A stretch of DNA of 64,000 nt from positions 1,550,001 through 1,614,000 of the forward strand of contig JAALGY010000041.1 of assembly GCA_032358165.1 (NCBI GenBank), written 5' to 3'. The position numbers were made by a program, and so were the translations under genes. Positions 34,793-47,400 of the stretch are shown here, one piece after another. The notes below the pieces were generated by a model, which was given only the letters and a program-made list of their open reading frames with translations, did no database searches and had not been told where the DNA came from. The number at the start of each line of letters is the position of its first letter. The first letter of the stretch is position 1. Source of the DNA: Diplosphaera chodatii (Eukaryota; Chlorophyta; Trebouxiophyceae; Prasiolales; Stichococcaceae).

Positions 34793-37700
34793 TCACTGCT
34801 CGGCTCGCATGGCGGCGAGAGCATCCTGGAATCGAGCCTTCATAAAGTCCTTGAACGCCGGCGCCCCCTCCTTGACAGCCTGAATGATTTGCTCCTTCAA
34901 AGCCAGCAACGCCTGATCCGCACCTTTAGCCAGGGCGGCACGGCTGCGGATTGCGACGCGGTTGGCTGCGGCGATGACCTCGCCGGGCGGGCCTGGGCCG
35001 AACACGACGTTGTGCCGCTGTGACTTGCCGTCGGGTGGCCTCACGCCCAGCAGGAACCGTGCCCAGAGCTGCTGTGGTGCCCCCTCTGGCATGTCAGGGC
35101 GCCACGCTGCTGCCCCGGTGCTCCGCAGCGAGAGGCCAGGCGCCACAAGCTGCGGCAGCAGAATGCCGCTGTTGGCAGCAGCCTCCGCCGCGCCTGCTGT
35201 TGTCGGCAGGTCCGCCGATGCAGTTGCCGTTGCTAGGGCGCCGTGCACCCTGCACATCACACATTTGACGGTGCTCACCGTCACTGTGGCTCTGCAAAGC
35301 GCAATGCTAGCAAGGATGGTGTGAGCGGGAGAAGAATGTGTGATTGCGGGCCGTGAACGAGAGGATGATTTCCGGCAGGATTCCCCGCTGCACAGGGTCT
35401 AGAGAACATGGAGGAGGTCGCACGCACCCTGCGCTGTTGCTTTGCGCATATGCTTCGCGCTGTTGGGGTGTGATCGCCTGCCACCTGCATGGCACACTTA
35501 GGGAATGAGGCAAAATGACCCGTCGCTGCAAGGATTGGAGCCGGTGAGATCTATAGGCAGCTCGGTGTAGCGACAACACGGGGTGAAACGGTGACGGGTG
35601 GCGCACTGCTGATACAGACTTTCAAACTTTCACAGACAGCCTCTGAGGATTGTCAGCACGCCCCCCCTGCTGCTGCACCCTGGTGAGGACATGGGTCAAG
35701 TCAGCAGTGCAGGGCGGCTGGCAACGCACCATGCGTCTCGGCCGTCACGCAGGCGGCCAATCTGCTGCTGCTGCTCCTCGCCGCTGAGCGACTCCCAACT
35801 GCACAGATCAACATGTGCATCAAGTCCAGTGAGGGCTGCTCGCTGGTGCCAGCCTCTAAGGCCTGGGCAGTCACAACAGCCTGGTATTGATGTTCAGCAC
35901 CCCCCCGCTGCTGCACCCTGGTGAGGACATGGGTCAAGTCAGCAGTGCAGGGCGGCTGGCGACGCACCGTGCACGGTTGCGCTCACTCCACGCCTGCCGC
36001 TCCTCGCCGCTGAGCGACTCCCAACTGCACAGATCAACATGTGCAGTAAAGCCCAGTGAGGGCTGCTCGCTGGTGCCAGCCTCCAAGGCCTGGGCAGTCA
36101 CAACAGCCTTCGCTGTTGGCATTGTCAGCACGCCCCCCCCGCTGCTGCACCCTGGCGAGGACATGGGTCAAGTCAGCAGTGCAGGGCGGCTGGCAACGCA
36201 CCGTGCACGGCTGCGCTCACTCCACGCCTGCCGCTCCTCGCCGCTGAGCGACTCCCACCTGCACAGATGAACATGTGCATTAAAGTCCAGGGAGGGCTGC
36301 TCGCTGGTGCTAGCCTCCAAGGTCTGGGCAATCACAACAAGATTGTCAGCACTCCCCCCCGCTGCTGCACCCTGGTGAGGACATGGGTCAAGTCAGCAGT
36401 GCAGGGTGGCTGGCGACGCACCGTGCGCGGCCGCGCTCACTCCACGCCTGCTGCTCCTCGCCGCTGAGCGACTCCCACCTGCACAGATCGACATGTGCAG
36501 TAAAGTCCAGTGAGGGCTGCTCGCTGGTGCCAGCCTCCAAGGCCTGGGCAGTCACAACAGCCTCTGATGATGTTCAGCACGCCCCCCTGCTGCTGGACCC
36601 TGGTGAGGACATGGGTACAATGTCAGCAGTGCAGGGCGGCTGGCAACGCACCGTGCACGGCCGGCGTCACGGCGCTGCTGAATGCGCTCCGGGAAGTCGA
36701 CGTCCAACTGCCTCTTCGATCGCACCCCCAGGTGGCCTGCGCGGACACGCCGCAGTGGGTCGCGCACGTGAGCAAAGCGCAAGAAGCACACTTGCCATTG
36801 ACGACCCTAGTGCTTGATGCCAGCACTCGCAAGCACATGACTCAGAGCATGTTGGCAGAAGCTGAGACATGGCATTGCTCAACCAACACATCGTTTGTAC
36901 CTGAACAGGATCTTGAGATCGCGTCGCAGGTTGTGCGGGCATCTGTGGGAGACAGGCCGCCTGGAGTGTCCTGACACGCTCGGGCCTGCAAGATGAAGTG
37001 ACAACCGATGTGGTGCTCATGCTTGCCACACAGCAGGTCAGCAGATGCAAGCTGAGCAGCCACCTCTCAACCTCGGTGCACGTACGCACCTCCACAGCGG
37101 TGCACCAGCAACCAAATTCCGCCCGCGCCACCATGCTGGCGTTGGCGCGGACCAGCAGCTCTGGTCCTGCAGTTTGAGGCCATGGCTGCGGTGTCAGACT
37201 TTGGGAAGTCATAAGCACTGGCTCGTGGTGGGTCCAGTACCACCAGGACAACTGGTCACCTGCAGCTCCTAGGGCTCTCGGGTGTTCAGGGTTTGCTGTT
37301 ACCCAAGTGCAGATTGTTGGCATGCAGCTGACCTGGGCCACCATCTGCAAGCTTCTGCACTGGTCTGCATTCGGAAACTCTGGCATGCTGGGTTGCTGTC
37401 GACGTCTCTTGCCTGAGTAGCGGCGCACTGGCGCATTTGACGTTGCCACGTGCACGTCCTGTAGACCCAGGCACATCTGCTCTGCAGCCTGCGCCTTGGC
37501 CTGGCCGTGGCCGCCGCAGCAGCCGCTCCCGGTGTGCTGGCTCAAGTCGGTGCCGTACGCGCCTGCAGGCATAAGGGCATGGCCACATCAACACCCAGAG
37601 TTCCGCAGCGAGTGGTGCCCCGGACGAGGAGTCCAGTGACATCTGCTGTCAGTTTCACAAAGGCGCATGGCGCGATGCAGCGCACAAAATGATGCAGCAG

Positions 37701-40700
37701 CATGTACGCGACAAACTCACCGGCCATCATGGTGGGGTGCAGTGCAGCAAAGCCGGTGGGCAGCGAAAAGTATGGGCGAAATTCCTCCTTGATGGGCGCA
37801 GCGACCGCAACAGCTGCGCAGCCCACCTGCGGCGGCGCCTCGTCTAGCATCACCTACAACAAGTAACACAAGATGCTCAGGAGCAGACGATGTATTAGAT
37901 GTGTAAGGCGTTCCTAATGCGCCTCCTGTGGAGGTCACACATGTGACACTGCGCTGCCCGCAGCAATGCACACCCCTGGTGTGAAATGTGACAATTCAGC
38001 ATGATGGCTGATTCACACATCTGGCAACATTGGCACAGGCTGCCTGGGCAAGCCTCGGACCACTCTTCAACCGCGTCAGAATGCTGCAGTGCAACTCAGG
38101 GGTAGCCGGGGTCTCACCCGGCGCGGGGCAGCGCCAAAGGCCATGACCGTCCTGCACTCGACGTGGTCAGTGCTGCAACGGAGCGCGATGAATGCTCGGA
38201 GGATGGCGGTGTTGAGCTCCAGCCGCATGCCCGTTGGCTGAAGACAGTTCCACCTGCACATTCAACAGATATGTGCAGTAGTTGAGCAATCTCATGACGT
38301 TGACCCTCTGACAGGCAAGGTCTGTCAACACCCACTGTTGTGCTGTGCTGCCACTCACCCATGCTGCCTCTGATGCCGAACACACTCCGGGTTCAGGTTC
38401 ACAGCCAGCACTGCACGTTCAACGGTTCCCTCCCTCAGTACAGCACATGTGCACCAGATAGACGAATGACCAGAGCATGTGCAAAGCAGACGAAGCAAGC
38501 ATTGCATGGGCGTAGCAGCAGCAACAGCAACAACACAGGAACACAGGAAGAGTGCCATGCTGTCAAAGTTCGCACCCATATCTTCACTGAGGTCAGTGGC
38601 CTTCATGCCTGCCTGGACCTGCAGGCCCGCCTGTGGGCCGGGATGCAGGAAGTTGGCACCACGCAACGAGCAAAGTCCCACCAGCACGGCCATCTGCAGG
38701 GGCAGAGAGCCGAGGAGTCAACGGCGACATGCATAGCACAAGGAGAGGAACCCGGGGTGCGAGATAGGACAAGCTGGCATGCGTGACGCGTCCTGCGCCG
38801 AGGCGCCGTGTATGCATGTGTATCTTGTAAGCATTGGGCGGTTCGGCTGCTATGAAAGCGCATCGTCAATTGAGCAGAGCAAGTGATCGTTGCAAAAGGG
38901 ACCTGGACTCACCGGGACAGGCCGGCCCGCCTCGTTGGCCTTGGCCTTGATGAGCCGCCACCGGTCGGACGCCGATTGGCGCAGCTCCTCATGCTGCATA
39001 TCAGCAACATCGAGTAAGGGCAAACACTTGCAGAGTTGGAGGGCCTGCCAGCGGAAGTAGGAGCCTGGAAGTGCTGCAGGCGACTGTGGACACTGCACTG
39101 GTGCTCAAATGGGCACCTTACCGACCAGCAAGCTGAACTGACCAACTTGCCAGGATTTTGGCGGAGGGTGAGACACCTACTTGTCCATACATGCAAGGGC
39201 TCACCACAAAATGTGGTGATCCCAGGATCTCCGCCAGCTGCAGGGTGAACTCCTCGTCCGTTGGCACGGCTGCCGCCTCGATGCCATCTGCTAGGGCGTT
39301 GACAGCGTCGACGGTGTCTTGCAGGGTGGACCCCGGGTGCAGCGCCCACGCGCTGGTGAGGTGGTGCGCCTCCCATGCCGGGGCCTGCAAGTGCCATGGA
39401 TGAAAGCCTGGGTATGTGCACAAGCATGATGTGCCCTGCGCCTGGCCAACATCAACATACAGCTGCAGTGTGTCTGATTACGCTCAAGGTTCCGCATGCT
39501 AGGGGGCATGAGGCTCTCAGACTAGGTTGCGCACCTCAGCGTGCGCATGGTCCTCAACGTCGTCCTCTGGCACACCATAGTCCTCGTCTGCTGCATCCTC
39601 ATCAGCTATTGGGTCAGCATCTGCCCCTGCGCCATCGCCGCGTCTGTCGCGGCGGCCGTCGCCATCGTCGCCGCCGCTGCCGCCGGCTGCACCGCCAGCA
39701 GGCTGCTGGCCGCCGCCGCCGCTGCCGCCGCCGCCGCCGCCGGAGGACCCGCCCTCGCTTGGCTCCTCGTCCTCGCTGCTGGGTGCCGAGGCGGCGGGCT
39801 GATGCTGGCGTTTGCGCTTGCTGCGGCGCGGCGCCTGCGCTTCAGCCGGGCCTGCTCACAAGAGGACACACCGATTGAGGCACATCCGTGTCATTATCGC
39901 CATACAGAGTAACCAATCCTGTGTCACGATCGCCATACAAAGCAACAGATCGCAACATCAAACTCTGCTGGTGCGTGCAGTCGAGTGCCCTGTGCCTCCA
40001 CTGTATGCCATGTGCAGAGCGGCGGCGGCCAAGTTTGCACACGCACCGCAGTGTGCCCTGCATATGTGGTGATGCAAGTTGAGCGGGTGAATGACTAACC
40101 TGCTGCACTGGCGGCGAAGGTCGCTGATGCGCTGGCTGCACTACCAGGAGTACCTGCTGCGCGACTTGAAGCACCTGCACGCAGTTGCAAAGAGCACATG
40201 TTAGCTTTCTCCCTCATCAAGCTTGTAATCAGGAGAACAAGCACTAATGAATGTAAGCAGAACCTCAGCATGGCTTGAGACACACCAATGCTGCTTCAAA
40301 CCTGGTTTGTTGATGCTGCACTTACAGATGCAGTGTTGGGCACTGACTAGTATGGCAGTCACCGTAAGCCTCACCTAAGCCAGCGGAGCTGTCGCTAGGC
40401 TTGAAGGCCAGGTATGGGTCCGCAGAGGTGAACGCCGCCCCTACACAAACGACAGTGAACACAGCATCACGATCCACAGCATGTACTCCTGGTGCTGTGC
40501 TTGCAACCTTGGGAGGTACACATTCCCATGAAACCTGCATCTTGCAGCTGAGTGCTCGTACCTGCGGGGAGCTGCAAGTCAGCGCCCACCAGACCTGCAA
40601 GATGCACGCAGCACGCATGCTTGTGGATGTGGATGCACAGGGTACATGCCAAAATACTTGCATCAACAACACACGTGCATTCAAGCAACAAGGTCTTTCA

Positions 40701-41545
40701 AAGAAAGCGGTTGAGCACGAGCTGGTCCGCACGCACCGGTTGGAACCATCTGTGGCGCCTGCAAAAGCAAGAAGGCAACCATTGATGGGTAAAGTTTGCT
40801 GTCCTGTGACCACCTGAAACTTGGGCAGGTGATGGGGACTCGTGCCTATACAGGGTCCTGTCACATGCTCAAGATCTCATGACATGCACCTGCGGGGTGA
40901 GTGGGCTGCGCGCAACTGTCAGTAGTGCTAGCGTAATGGCAGCCATCACTGCTGACCATGCGCCACCGGTCCTCCACAACTTCCGCATGATGCCATGGCG
41001 GGGTCTGCCCTGTGGACGCCGTGCTGCTGCTGGCGCAGCACGCTGCCGCTGCTCCTCCTCGGCCGTCTGAGAGCCTACATTTGTGCATGCAACACGCAGC
41101 CTGTTGCTTGCGGCACGCCAGCAGCATGACCGCATGCATGCAGGCAGACATTGATGCCCGGAAGGGCAGGCAATGTCGATCGTGCCCACCTAAGGGCTGT
41201 GACCGGCGTGGAGGAGGTATGCGCGGCACGACACCCTCATCTGGTGCGTCGTGCTGCCGCTGCTCCTCCTCGGCCGCCTGAAAGCCTACGTTTGTGCATG
41301 CAACACGCAGCCTGTTGCTTGCGGCACGCCAGCAGCATGACTGCATGCATGCAGGCAGACATTGATGCCCTGAAGGGCAGGCAATGTCGATCGTGCCCAC
41401 CTGTGTATCGAGGCCGAGGTGGGTGTATGATGCCTGGCTCCGGCGGAACGGCCGCAGCGCTCACGGGGGGCTGCTGCCGCTGCCCAGATGGCGCGCCAGT
41501 GTTGGCCACCTTGGCCGCCTCAAGCGGGGGTTCAGGCGCCCCCAT
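34793..41545 (-). CDS. Large unrecognised protein with membrane span, acidic region and tandem exon array
   Basis: I do not recognise this gene. Proposed order on the minus strand: MGAPEPPLEAAKVANTGAPS (41545); two related Glu/Arg-rich exons (AAEEEQRQHDAPDE and TAEEEQRQRAAPAAARR), the second with a membrane span AWSAVMAAITLALLTVA (about 40950); FTSADPYLAFKPSDSSAGL (about 40440); a basic-then-acidic exon (PRRSKRKRQHQPAAS then GAGADADPIADEDAADEDYG, 39860-39545). Then STLQDTVDAVNALADGIEAA, ELRQSASDRWRLIKAKANE, MRLELNTAILRAFIALRC, EEFRPYFSLPTGFAALHP and GTTRCGTLGVDVAMPLCLQ. Next come DVDFPERIQQRRDAGRA, a run of four near-identical exons, and a last exon (WVHGALATATASADLP ... VPPDGK-like loop ... 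QALLALKEQIIQAVKEG) with stop at 34793. Splice phases agree across the repeated exons into the last exon. Joining all parts into one gene is inferred from shared strand, spacing and phase. No enzyme motif was found. Confidence 0.5.
35649..36665 (-). repeat. Tandem array of about 4.5 units of ~225 bp, each holding one exon
   Basis: Units start near 35649, 35890, 36121, 36346 and 36569. Each contains GGTGAGGACATGGGTCAAG, then GCAGGGCGGCTGGC, an exon, CTGCACAG and a conserved intron. The last unit changes to unique sequence near 36665. On the minus strand each unit has an exon between CTGTGCAG and GTGCGT: three of 57 nt and one of 66 nt, both multiples of three. Confidence 0.9.
41040..41405 (-). 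repeat. Direct duplication, ~150 bp matching at 211-bp spacing
   Basis: The block GCCTGTTGCTTGCGGCACGC with its flanks occurs at about 41050-41195 and again at about 41261-41405, with few differences. Each copy carries an exon beginning GCCGAGGAGGAGCAGCGGC on the minus strand and the intron that follows it. The two exons diverge at their 3' ends. Confidence 0.85.
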
Positions 41546-42197
41546 CTGCGACGCATGGACATGATTCAGCTGAGAGCCTCATTCCGACAAGCCTGAACGA
41601 CTGAACAGAGGACTGCAGGCGGTTTGAAGCTGTGCTCGTGTGCAAGGGATCCCTGCAACACACACTCGTGCTTTCACCCGGCAGGCCGGCGGCCACCACC
41701 CACAATGTAAATTGGACATCATAAGGTATCACCTGCCGGCGCTGGGCGGGCACTGGCAGCTTAGGATGTAGCCTCTACTGTCATCAGCAGGTACTGGATC
41801 GACTCGAGACGGATTCCGAACGGGTGCTCGCACCAGCACGCGATGCCCGTAATATATGCAGCTTGACGAGACGAACCTAGCATTGCCCAAGAACTTGTCG
41901 CGCAGGCTGCAGGCGCAGGCACACGGATAGTTGCAGTCGAGCCACCGACGGTGTTCCGGGTAAATAAATATGCGCCCCGGGCAATGGGAAAAGACAAGGA
42001 AAGGAGAGGGGAAAGGGAAAAGGGGGGCGGGGAAAGGAAGGAAAGGGAAGAGGGGGGAGGAGAGAAAATGGGAGGCCGGAGGCCAAGGAGCAAGAGGAGA
42101 CGCGACGGGTTGCACCTACGTAAACACTCGTTCGGTATACATACAAGTACTGTCATAAGGCGGGAGCGATCATGCCTTGACATGGCACAGTACTCAT
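41546..42197. other. Spacer between the unrecognised gene and the transposon
   Basis: Apart from the purine tract, nothing is recognisable. It may contain the promoter of the gene starting at 41545 and one end of the transposon, but I could not find a clear terminal inverted repeat. Confidence 0.35.
41975..42100 (+). repeat. Purine-rich (G/A) tract
   Basis: More than 100 bases are almost only A and G on the plus strand (AAAGGAGAGGGGAAAGGG, GGAAAGGAAGGAAAGGGAAG and similar). It lies between the unrecognised gene and the transposon. Such tracts can form triplex or quadruplex structures; no gene was seen. Confidence 0.85.
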
Positions 42198-43573
42198 TCA
42201 TGGCGGCGGCCCCACCACAATGCCATCATCGGCAAACTGGTCAGCTGCAAATCTGCACTGCTTGCCCTGCATATGCTTTGTATGCTCGCCCTTCAGGAAC
42301 CCTCGGCAGCGGCTGCAGCGCTTTGCGCACCCAATGCCGCCACGGAGGGTGACAGCAACCTTCCGCCGCTTCTGTGGCAGGGGTGGTGGCAGCGCAGCAG
42401 CGCCATCTGCAGTCTGGCCATGCCGCTTGGCAGCCAACCTTGCCCTGTTTGCCGCCCGTGCCTGTGCTGCTGAAGGCTGTGCTGCTACAGCGGCTGGCTG
42501 TACATCGACGCTTCGATCCCCTGACACCAGCCTGGTAGGCATGCTGGCATGGGGGCCATGAACTCCCAGGAGTGGTACCTACAGTATTGAGCAGAAATGA
42601 TGCAAACATACACACATAGATCACAGCACGCTGACGTCCATACCAGGGGCACTTCAGATAGCAAACACGAATAGAACAATGGCACCTGTGGCAAGTTGCT
42701 GAGAGAGTAGTCCTGCACTGGCGGTTGGTGCTGCGCCGCAGCGTGATGAAGCCCTTCGTGCTCAGCAGGCCATTGGCTTGGCGCCTGGATCCACCCCAGG
42801 TCTGGGTCTGCCACATGCGGCAGCTGCGGCCCACTGGCAAGCATGGTACCCTGCTGCAGAGCTGGAGGCGCCGGCAGTGGTGCTGCTCGTGGCGCATGCT
42901 GCGCTGCTGCATGCTGGAAACCGCTGCTGCCATTCTGCGAGGGGTGGACTGAATATCCGGCTGTCGCTGCCTGTGACAGAGACATCTGTTGGCTGAGCAG
43001 ACTCGCAAACTCGGAGTTGCTAGCAGCATCCTGATACTCATAGCACGCTGCCAGCTGCTTCAAGTGCTCCCTGATCACTCGCGCTGACTTCAGGTACAGG
43101 CGCTCGTGCTGCTGCAGTAACCTACTCTCCTGGTGAGCCTGCCTAGTAACACCGGCAGCGCGCAAATTGAACTCGGCAGCAAGCTGTGCCATGTTCAAGT
43201 CTGGCTGCTCTTGCTGGAGCTGCGTCAGCAGGCGCTCCTCTGCAGCAGTGGTAAATGGGCATGTGTAATCTATTGGTTTGGGCTGCCTTCGGCTGCATCG
43301 ACCACGAGGGTGGTGCCTGCTGACTGCAGCCGACGCAGCATCTGAAGGCGGCAGCGGCTGCCCCAACTGGCAGCTAGACTGAGGAAGATGTGCCAAGTGC
43401 ACAGTGGAGTGCGTGGCTTTTGAGTGCACCTGAGCAGCTGCTAGGGAGCGTGGTGGAGCAGCGGTGGCAGGGCTCTGCAAGCTGCTGGCCGAGGCTGGAG
43501 GTCTTGTCGGCCGCGCCATTAATGCAGCACGTTCCTTGCACGCCAGGACATCCATACATCTGAGATGCTTCAT
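42198..43573 (-). CDS. Transposon-associated protein with helical region and C-terminal zinc motif
   Basis: From MKHLRCMDVLACKERAAL (ATG at 43573) the frame runs through a Ser/Pro-rich linker to a helical region (TTAAEERLLTQLQQEQPDL, AAEFNLRAAGVTRQAHQES, SARVIREHLKQLAACYEY). A Gln/Pro/His-rich segment follows, and after an intron (about 42685-42545) a basic C-terminus. That C-terminus has a nuclear-localisation-like KRRKVAV and a Cys/His cluster CAKRCSRCRGFLKGEHTK continuing to a further His and Cys; it ends in stop at 42198. Short C..C...H...C knuckles of this type are common at the ends of transposon proteins. It could be a separate accessory protein or the C-terminal part of the Ulp1 protein just upstream. 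Confidence 0.5.
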
Positions 43574-44426
43574 AGACCACAATTAGGCAATGATGCTGCT
43601 GTTCCGAATGCTGAGACGCAACCACATCAGGGTACATCTTGATGCATGTACCGACGTGAACATCTTGCAGCTGGATGGCAACTCGCACTGGGGTGGATTA
43701 CCTGAAGATGGTGGGCAGCAGCAGCACGTGCCGCCGGCATAGCAACAGGAGCTGCAGCAACACTCCTTGCAGCTGATGTTCCCGCCTGAGAATGGCATGT
43801 GCATATGCATGTCGGCTTTGCTTTGCATGACAATCAAGCTTGCAACATCTACAATGAACACACAGGATCACGGCAGCATGTGGTCGACCACATGTCAATG
43901 CACATGCATCTCTTGAGTGTGTCAGTCACACCTGTGACTTCGTAGTGGCTTGCTGCACCACTTCTGCTGGTGGCAGCAGTGCAGGCTCCTGCAACAAGGA
44001 CTACACATACTGCTGGCTGCTGCCATCCTGCATACAGTTCCTACGCGCGGTGCCATGCCCAAACATGCACCGCACCGGCAGCAGCCTGCAGGATCATGCA
44101 TGTTGATGTCTGCATGCTGCAAGACAACCTGCAGCTGCACACTGCACACCTGCTGTGTCACTGCACACTGCGCCGCAATAGCAACCATGCTGCTGCAAGC
44201 AACATCATCTTGCAGCGCAGACATGCGACGAGCGATGAACCCAGAAGCAAGCTGTGCATGTGTTTTAATTCCACACGTCAAGGAGGCACAGGTGTGCTGC
44301 GCACCGTCGGGGGCTTCGTGTCAGATGCAACTGAAACTGGCACGTCTATGGCAGCCGCCGCCTCTGCACATGATATTCAGATCGTTGCAGGATTGAAGGC
44401 CAGGAACAAGACAGCACCTTGAACAT

Positions 44427-47400
44427 CTACAAGTGTGTGGTGTGACATACACAGTGAGTACCTGAAGTGCCATTGGGAGACGGCGCTGGGCCTTCAGGGC
44501 TGTCCGCTATGAAAGGCTGGCTGGATGTGCCCATCCCAGGGAGCAGCGGTGAGGTGCTTCGTGCGACAGGAACTACGCCCAGCTGCGCAACAGTGGCAGC
44601 ATGCAAAGCAGCTGCAGCGCCGCAATATCTGCCAATGAAGGCTTCTGCCGCTGCTGTGCCTGCGGGCGCTGCACCATCGTGGCGCATGCGCTCCTCAAGC
44701 CACAGGTGGAAGCAGCCGCTGTTGGCGGTGCGCAGCCACACCAGCCACATGGCCACATAGACGATGGCCCACACGCCACACTGGTAACTGTCAGGCTGCG
44801 ACTCCACTGCCCATACCCTCACCGTGATTCCAGGCACAAGAGCTGTCAATGCTGCTGTCACCTCTGCAGCCCAGGCTGCATCGATGCCGCGCCCGGCCAC
44901 CAGCCTCGGTTCAAAGAGGTAGGCTCGCTTGTTGCAGCTGTCCACTGCCATGGCTGTGAAGTGCTGCGCGGCGTGCATCGTCTGCAATGCAGGACTGCCA
45001 TTGAGGATGGCATACTGCAAGCCGCCATGGCCCGGCTGCAGGCTGTCTAGCAGACTCTGCGGCGTCGTGCAGGTGAACATCCTGGCTGACCCCGCACGCC
45101 CAACACTGCCCTGGTTCGCTGCCAAAATGTTGCTGAGATTGGCAACATGCTGAGTCGAGAGCCAACCCACGCCGCTGGCATCATTGGGCCCTGTCTGCAC
45201 GCTCGTCTGAACTTCGCCAGCCGGGAGTGCTGTGGGCGGGCTGAAGAGCTGGCTTAGCTCGCTGCTGCAGATGCTGTCGCACGACAAGCCTGTGGCACTC
45301 GAGTCTGCCGTGCCCGCCTGTACGTCTGCTGCTGGCACTGCGGCAACTGGAGCTGTGGATGTCCCAGGCAGCGGGGATCGCGATGACCCCTGGGCTGGCT
45401 GCAATGCCCTAGAGGTGGCTGGCGGCTGTGCAGCTGCCATCGACACTCGTGGCTCCACAGCCCCGCTGCCGCTGTCTGCCTTTGATCCAGGGGCTGCCGC
45501 TGGCTGCGATGCCGGACTGTCGACTGTTGGTGCTGTGGGTGCCGTCGCCGCCGCCGCCACCGCAGGCTATGGTGAAGGTGCGGGTGCCCGCGGCGGCACA
45601 CGGGGCTGGTTTGCCGTCTCCAACCGGTGCTGCCACTCGCTGCGCTGCATCCGCCCATCGAGGGCCCGTTCGCGATCCTTCTTGCCCACCTCTGCAGCAT
45701 GGCAAAATGGTGGCTGACTGAGTGCTGCAGATTGTCAGTCTGTATCACAAACATTGGACAGCAGACTCAAAGCTGGCAACAGGTGTGTGCTGCACCTGCC
45801 ACTGCCGCTTGATACCGGTCCGCGGCTGCTGAGAATCCGGTGCGGTACTCTTCTTTGCCAACCATGATGATCAGACGCCGCTGTGCTTCGACTTGCCTCT
45901 GCAGGTGGATCACCCGGCGGGCATCTGCCTCTGCATAGGGCACAGGATACAGACCATGTTGGCAGATAGCGAAAGCATATCACTAGTGACACAGTCGCCC
46001 TGCATGCAGCGGCTGCATACGATTGTGGCCACATCTCAACTTGAGGCTCACAGCAGCGTGAAACTGCAAGGTCATGTCAACTTGCCTGCAGAGCTGGGAC
46101 GTGATCGTTCTTGCTGTGGCGGCTGTGTTGGCGGCGGCAGCGGCGCCACCGCCGTGACGGCGCCCTCGTCGACTGCCTCCAACCTCAGCAATGCTCCTTC
46201 CTCTTCCTCCAAGTCTGTGGTGCAAGTGAGCACATGGGTATCTGAGCAAAGGGATGCTGCAATGATACTGCAGGCCACTTTGCGCCATGGTGTCTGGCAG
46301 CCTACACTAACGGCAGAGAGTACTCTCATACTGCACGCTCATCAGGACATGCACACATGTATGTAGTGCAGCTAACATGCAGTCAGTTGTAACACCTTCG
46401 GCGAGGACGTCAGCAGCAATGTCATCACCAGCGTCCTGCACCACCGTGCACTCGGGCCACAACACATTGCGCCGCTCCAGGTCAGCCCGCAGCTTGAGGC
46501 TGGGGTCAGACTCTGCAAAGCTGGGCAGGTCTGCCCCGAATATCTCATCGGTGGCAGCTGGGACTGGGACGCACTCGGGATATGGGTTGTCCCAGCCGAG
46601 GTCTGCAGCAATACCCTACATGTCCTCCACAAGCCAGACCCGTCGTGTGCCCATGCGATGTCTGGGCGGCTGCCGCTGCACTGTCTCTGTCAAGATTCCA
46701 GAAGAAGACGAAAACTGCAATGCTGGTGTGGGCGCCATCTGGGCTGTGATTGCTGCCGCTGAGAGCGCCTGGCAGGTGTTTGTGGAAACCCTCCAGCTTG
46801 CTGCAGCCGCGGAGCGCGATCCAGACTGGGGCGCCGCGGCCGTTGCCCCGGCTGTACCACATCTCCTCTGCTGGCAAGGGATCTGAGGCGCACACATTGT
46901 GAAGCTGAGTGGCCTTGCACATGCCTTGAACGATGAACGTCCTCCTATAAGAACGTTTGCTGCAGCTGCTAGCACTTGCAGCATTGCAGACCACAGAAGT
47001 CTCAATGTCACCATGTGCGTCTGTCCAACAAAACCTGAGGCATGTGTGCACCTGACGGCCTGTTGTTGTCGTTCAGCTGCAGCGTCCGCTCGAAGCACTT
47101 TTCGATGACATGCGACACGAGCGGAGTGCCGCTGCCATCATACTTGGTTCTGGCCTGGAGGCGCAACTGTCCCAGTTTGGCAGCGATCTCAGCCTTGTCC
47201 AGCGTGCGTCGGCAACACCTGCACCAACAACAAACCAGCTAGAAGACTACAGTCCAAGGACTGGGCACTTGCCAGGCAGTCTACATGCAAATGACGGCAT
47301 GTGTCGAGCTGTTACCTGCCCCTCCTGTAGAATAAGGAGCCAAGCTTCTCAACAGCCTCCGCCTCTGTCAGTCCTAGGCGCTGCCGCTCAGCCTCCCGAT

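Noticed and set aside
39541..39912. Alanine- or arginine-rich long frames
   Set aside because: These are shadows of the acidic exon read in the correct minus-strand frame, which fits its neighbours.
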